From Lateolabrax maculatus (Eukaryota; Chordata; Actinopteri; Acropomatiformes; Lateolabracidae): DNA of 64,000 nucleotides. Numbering within the stretch: position 1 is the first letter of the stretch; every line of letters begins with the position of its first letter. Below the pieces are notes generated by a model. That model was not told where the DNA came from. It ran no database searches and saw only the letters and a list, made by a program, of their open reading frames with translations. Both the position numbers and the translations under genes were made by a program. The stretch lies in contig CM062206.1 in the NCBI GenBank assembly GCA_031216445.1, positions 24,705,501 through 24,769,500 of the forward strand, read 5' to 3'. Shown one piece after another: positions 63,116-64,000 of the stretch.

Positions 63116-64000
63116 TGCAAGGTTATGGCTAATGTTTGATCAGGTTTAGGCACAAAAAACATCTGGTTAGATTTAGGGAGAGTGAATGCTTTGGGTTAAA
63201 AAGACCACTTTGTAAGGTCAGGGGAGCTTCGTCATCATGGCAAAGATAAACATGTGGTTTAGGTTAGGGAACAATCGTGGTCATGCTTTAAAACAGGAAA
63301 CAGGAAAAAAACAGAAGTGTCCCACGTTACAGTCCAATGTGTTGTTGACCAACAGCACTAAAAGCAATGTATTTTATTGATTAAGTTTCAGATTTGTTAC
63401 TTAAGTTAGACAAGCCCATCTTGTTCTTATTAATTTTGTCTTTAAATTGCTTCCGTATAGACACATTGATAAAAATAGCACATTGATAAAACTGCACAGG
63501 AGACTTTGTTGTTTGAGTGACAGGGTGCAGGTGAAGAATATGATGAAGATCTTGATCAGTGAATCTAGTTTAAGGATTGTTAAAGAAAGACATTCCACAG
63601 CACTTCATGTCCTTGTAGACTTTTTGTGGTTAAATAAAAATCCATCATGGCAACAATTTCAAGCTGGTGATGTTTAATCCATGACGGTCTTGGGTTTATG
63701 GTAAATGGTGTTTGTTTAAGGCCACTGAATACCGAATTATCAAATGCACAACATTAGACTTTTTTTAAATGTACCATTCTTATCTATACAAATGGAGTGA
63801 AACATGGTGGTGCCCCCGAAAAAAAAAGAAGTAAGTTCCACTGAAATGGAAGGCTCCTTTGGGAATTTCTCAAGAGAAAGTCCGAGCCACAGCGTGTACG
63901 TTGCCAACCCAGAAGGGCCAGGCTGACTACAAAGAAGGCCAAGAAGGGAAGTGAAATTGTTTAGCTAACCCTAACTTTGGCAGTAAGCCTTTTTCCTCCT

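Larger units (their letters stand above)
59295..64000 (-). other. Probable first intron / upstream region of gfra3; no exon found
   Basis: GFR-alpha genes keep the signal peptide on a separate exon upstream of D1. I looked on the minus strand for an ATG, a hydrophobic run and a phase-1 donor, and found no convincing candidate. The hydrophobic minus-strand frames at 61035-61490 and 61021-61368 are translations of (GT)n and CT-rich repeats. The region holds simple repeats (61426-61455, 61635-61661, 62262-62279), a TIR-element copy (about 62921-63115) and otherwise unremarkable sequence. Confidence 0.5.

Overview
The window reads as nuclear DNA of a spiny-rayed (percomorph) teleost fish. It has low gene density, GT-AG introns, abundant (CA)n/(GT)n microsatellites, long CT-rich tracts, and several dispersed repeat families of the kind seen in percomorph genomes: an L2-type LINE, tRNA-derived SINEs, a Sleeping-Beauty-like Tc1 element and several TIR elements. 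There is no bacterial-style gene packing, no rRNA gene and no CRISPR array. Nearly all the short open frames are chance frames in simple sequence, introns or repeats.

One host protein-coding gene can be assembled with confidence. It is a GDNF-family receptor alpha (GFR-alpha) gene on the minus strand, with seven coding exons between 59294 and 35087. All six internal junctions are GT-AG and phase-compatible, and together they give a 438-residue open frame that lacks only the signal-peptide exon. The product has three cysteine-rich domains (D1 in exon A, D2 and D3 across exons C-E), a proline-rich then acidic stalk (exons F and G), and a hydrophobic C-terminus typical of a GPI-anchor signal. 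Subfamily features favour GFRA3, the artemin receptor that signals through RET: SPYxDT in the D1-D2 linker, ADPxC in D1, Leu rather than Pro before the WC of D3, and no AIQAFGNG after D3. GFRA4 is the main alternative.

Layout. 1-34469: gene-poor DNA downstream of the receptor gene, with dispersed repeats, a probable solo LTR (about 15991-16526), MITE copies, a decayed LINE (18500-18870), two strong hairpins (3489-3647), and several GC-balanced or GC-rich blocks that look like conserved regulatory elements, including a palindromic RFX X-box at 26168. 34470-35086: putative 3' UTR with a candidate poly(A) signal. 35087-59294: the receptor gene. Its introns hold an L2 fragment with an uninterrupted 281-residue reverse-transcriptase-derived frame (45886-46728), a nested MITE-in-MITE insertion (44702-45774), a second reverse-transcriptase fragment (53965-54135) and a deleted Tc1 element beside a second MITE (56390-57384). 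59295-64000: probably the first intron or upstream DNA, where no signal-peptide exon was found.

No multi-gene system, defence locus or operon is present. The most interesting material is the divergent receptor tail, the nested transposon history, the paired hairpins, a duplicated noncoding block (7465-7600 and 13585-13710) and the regulatory-looking islands.
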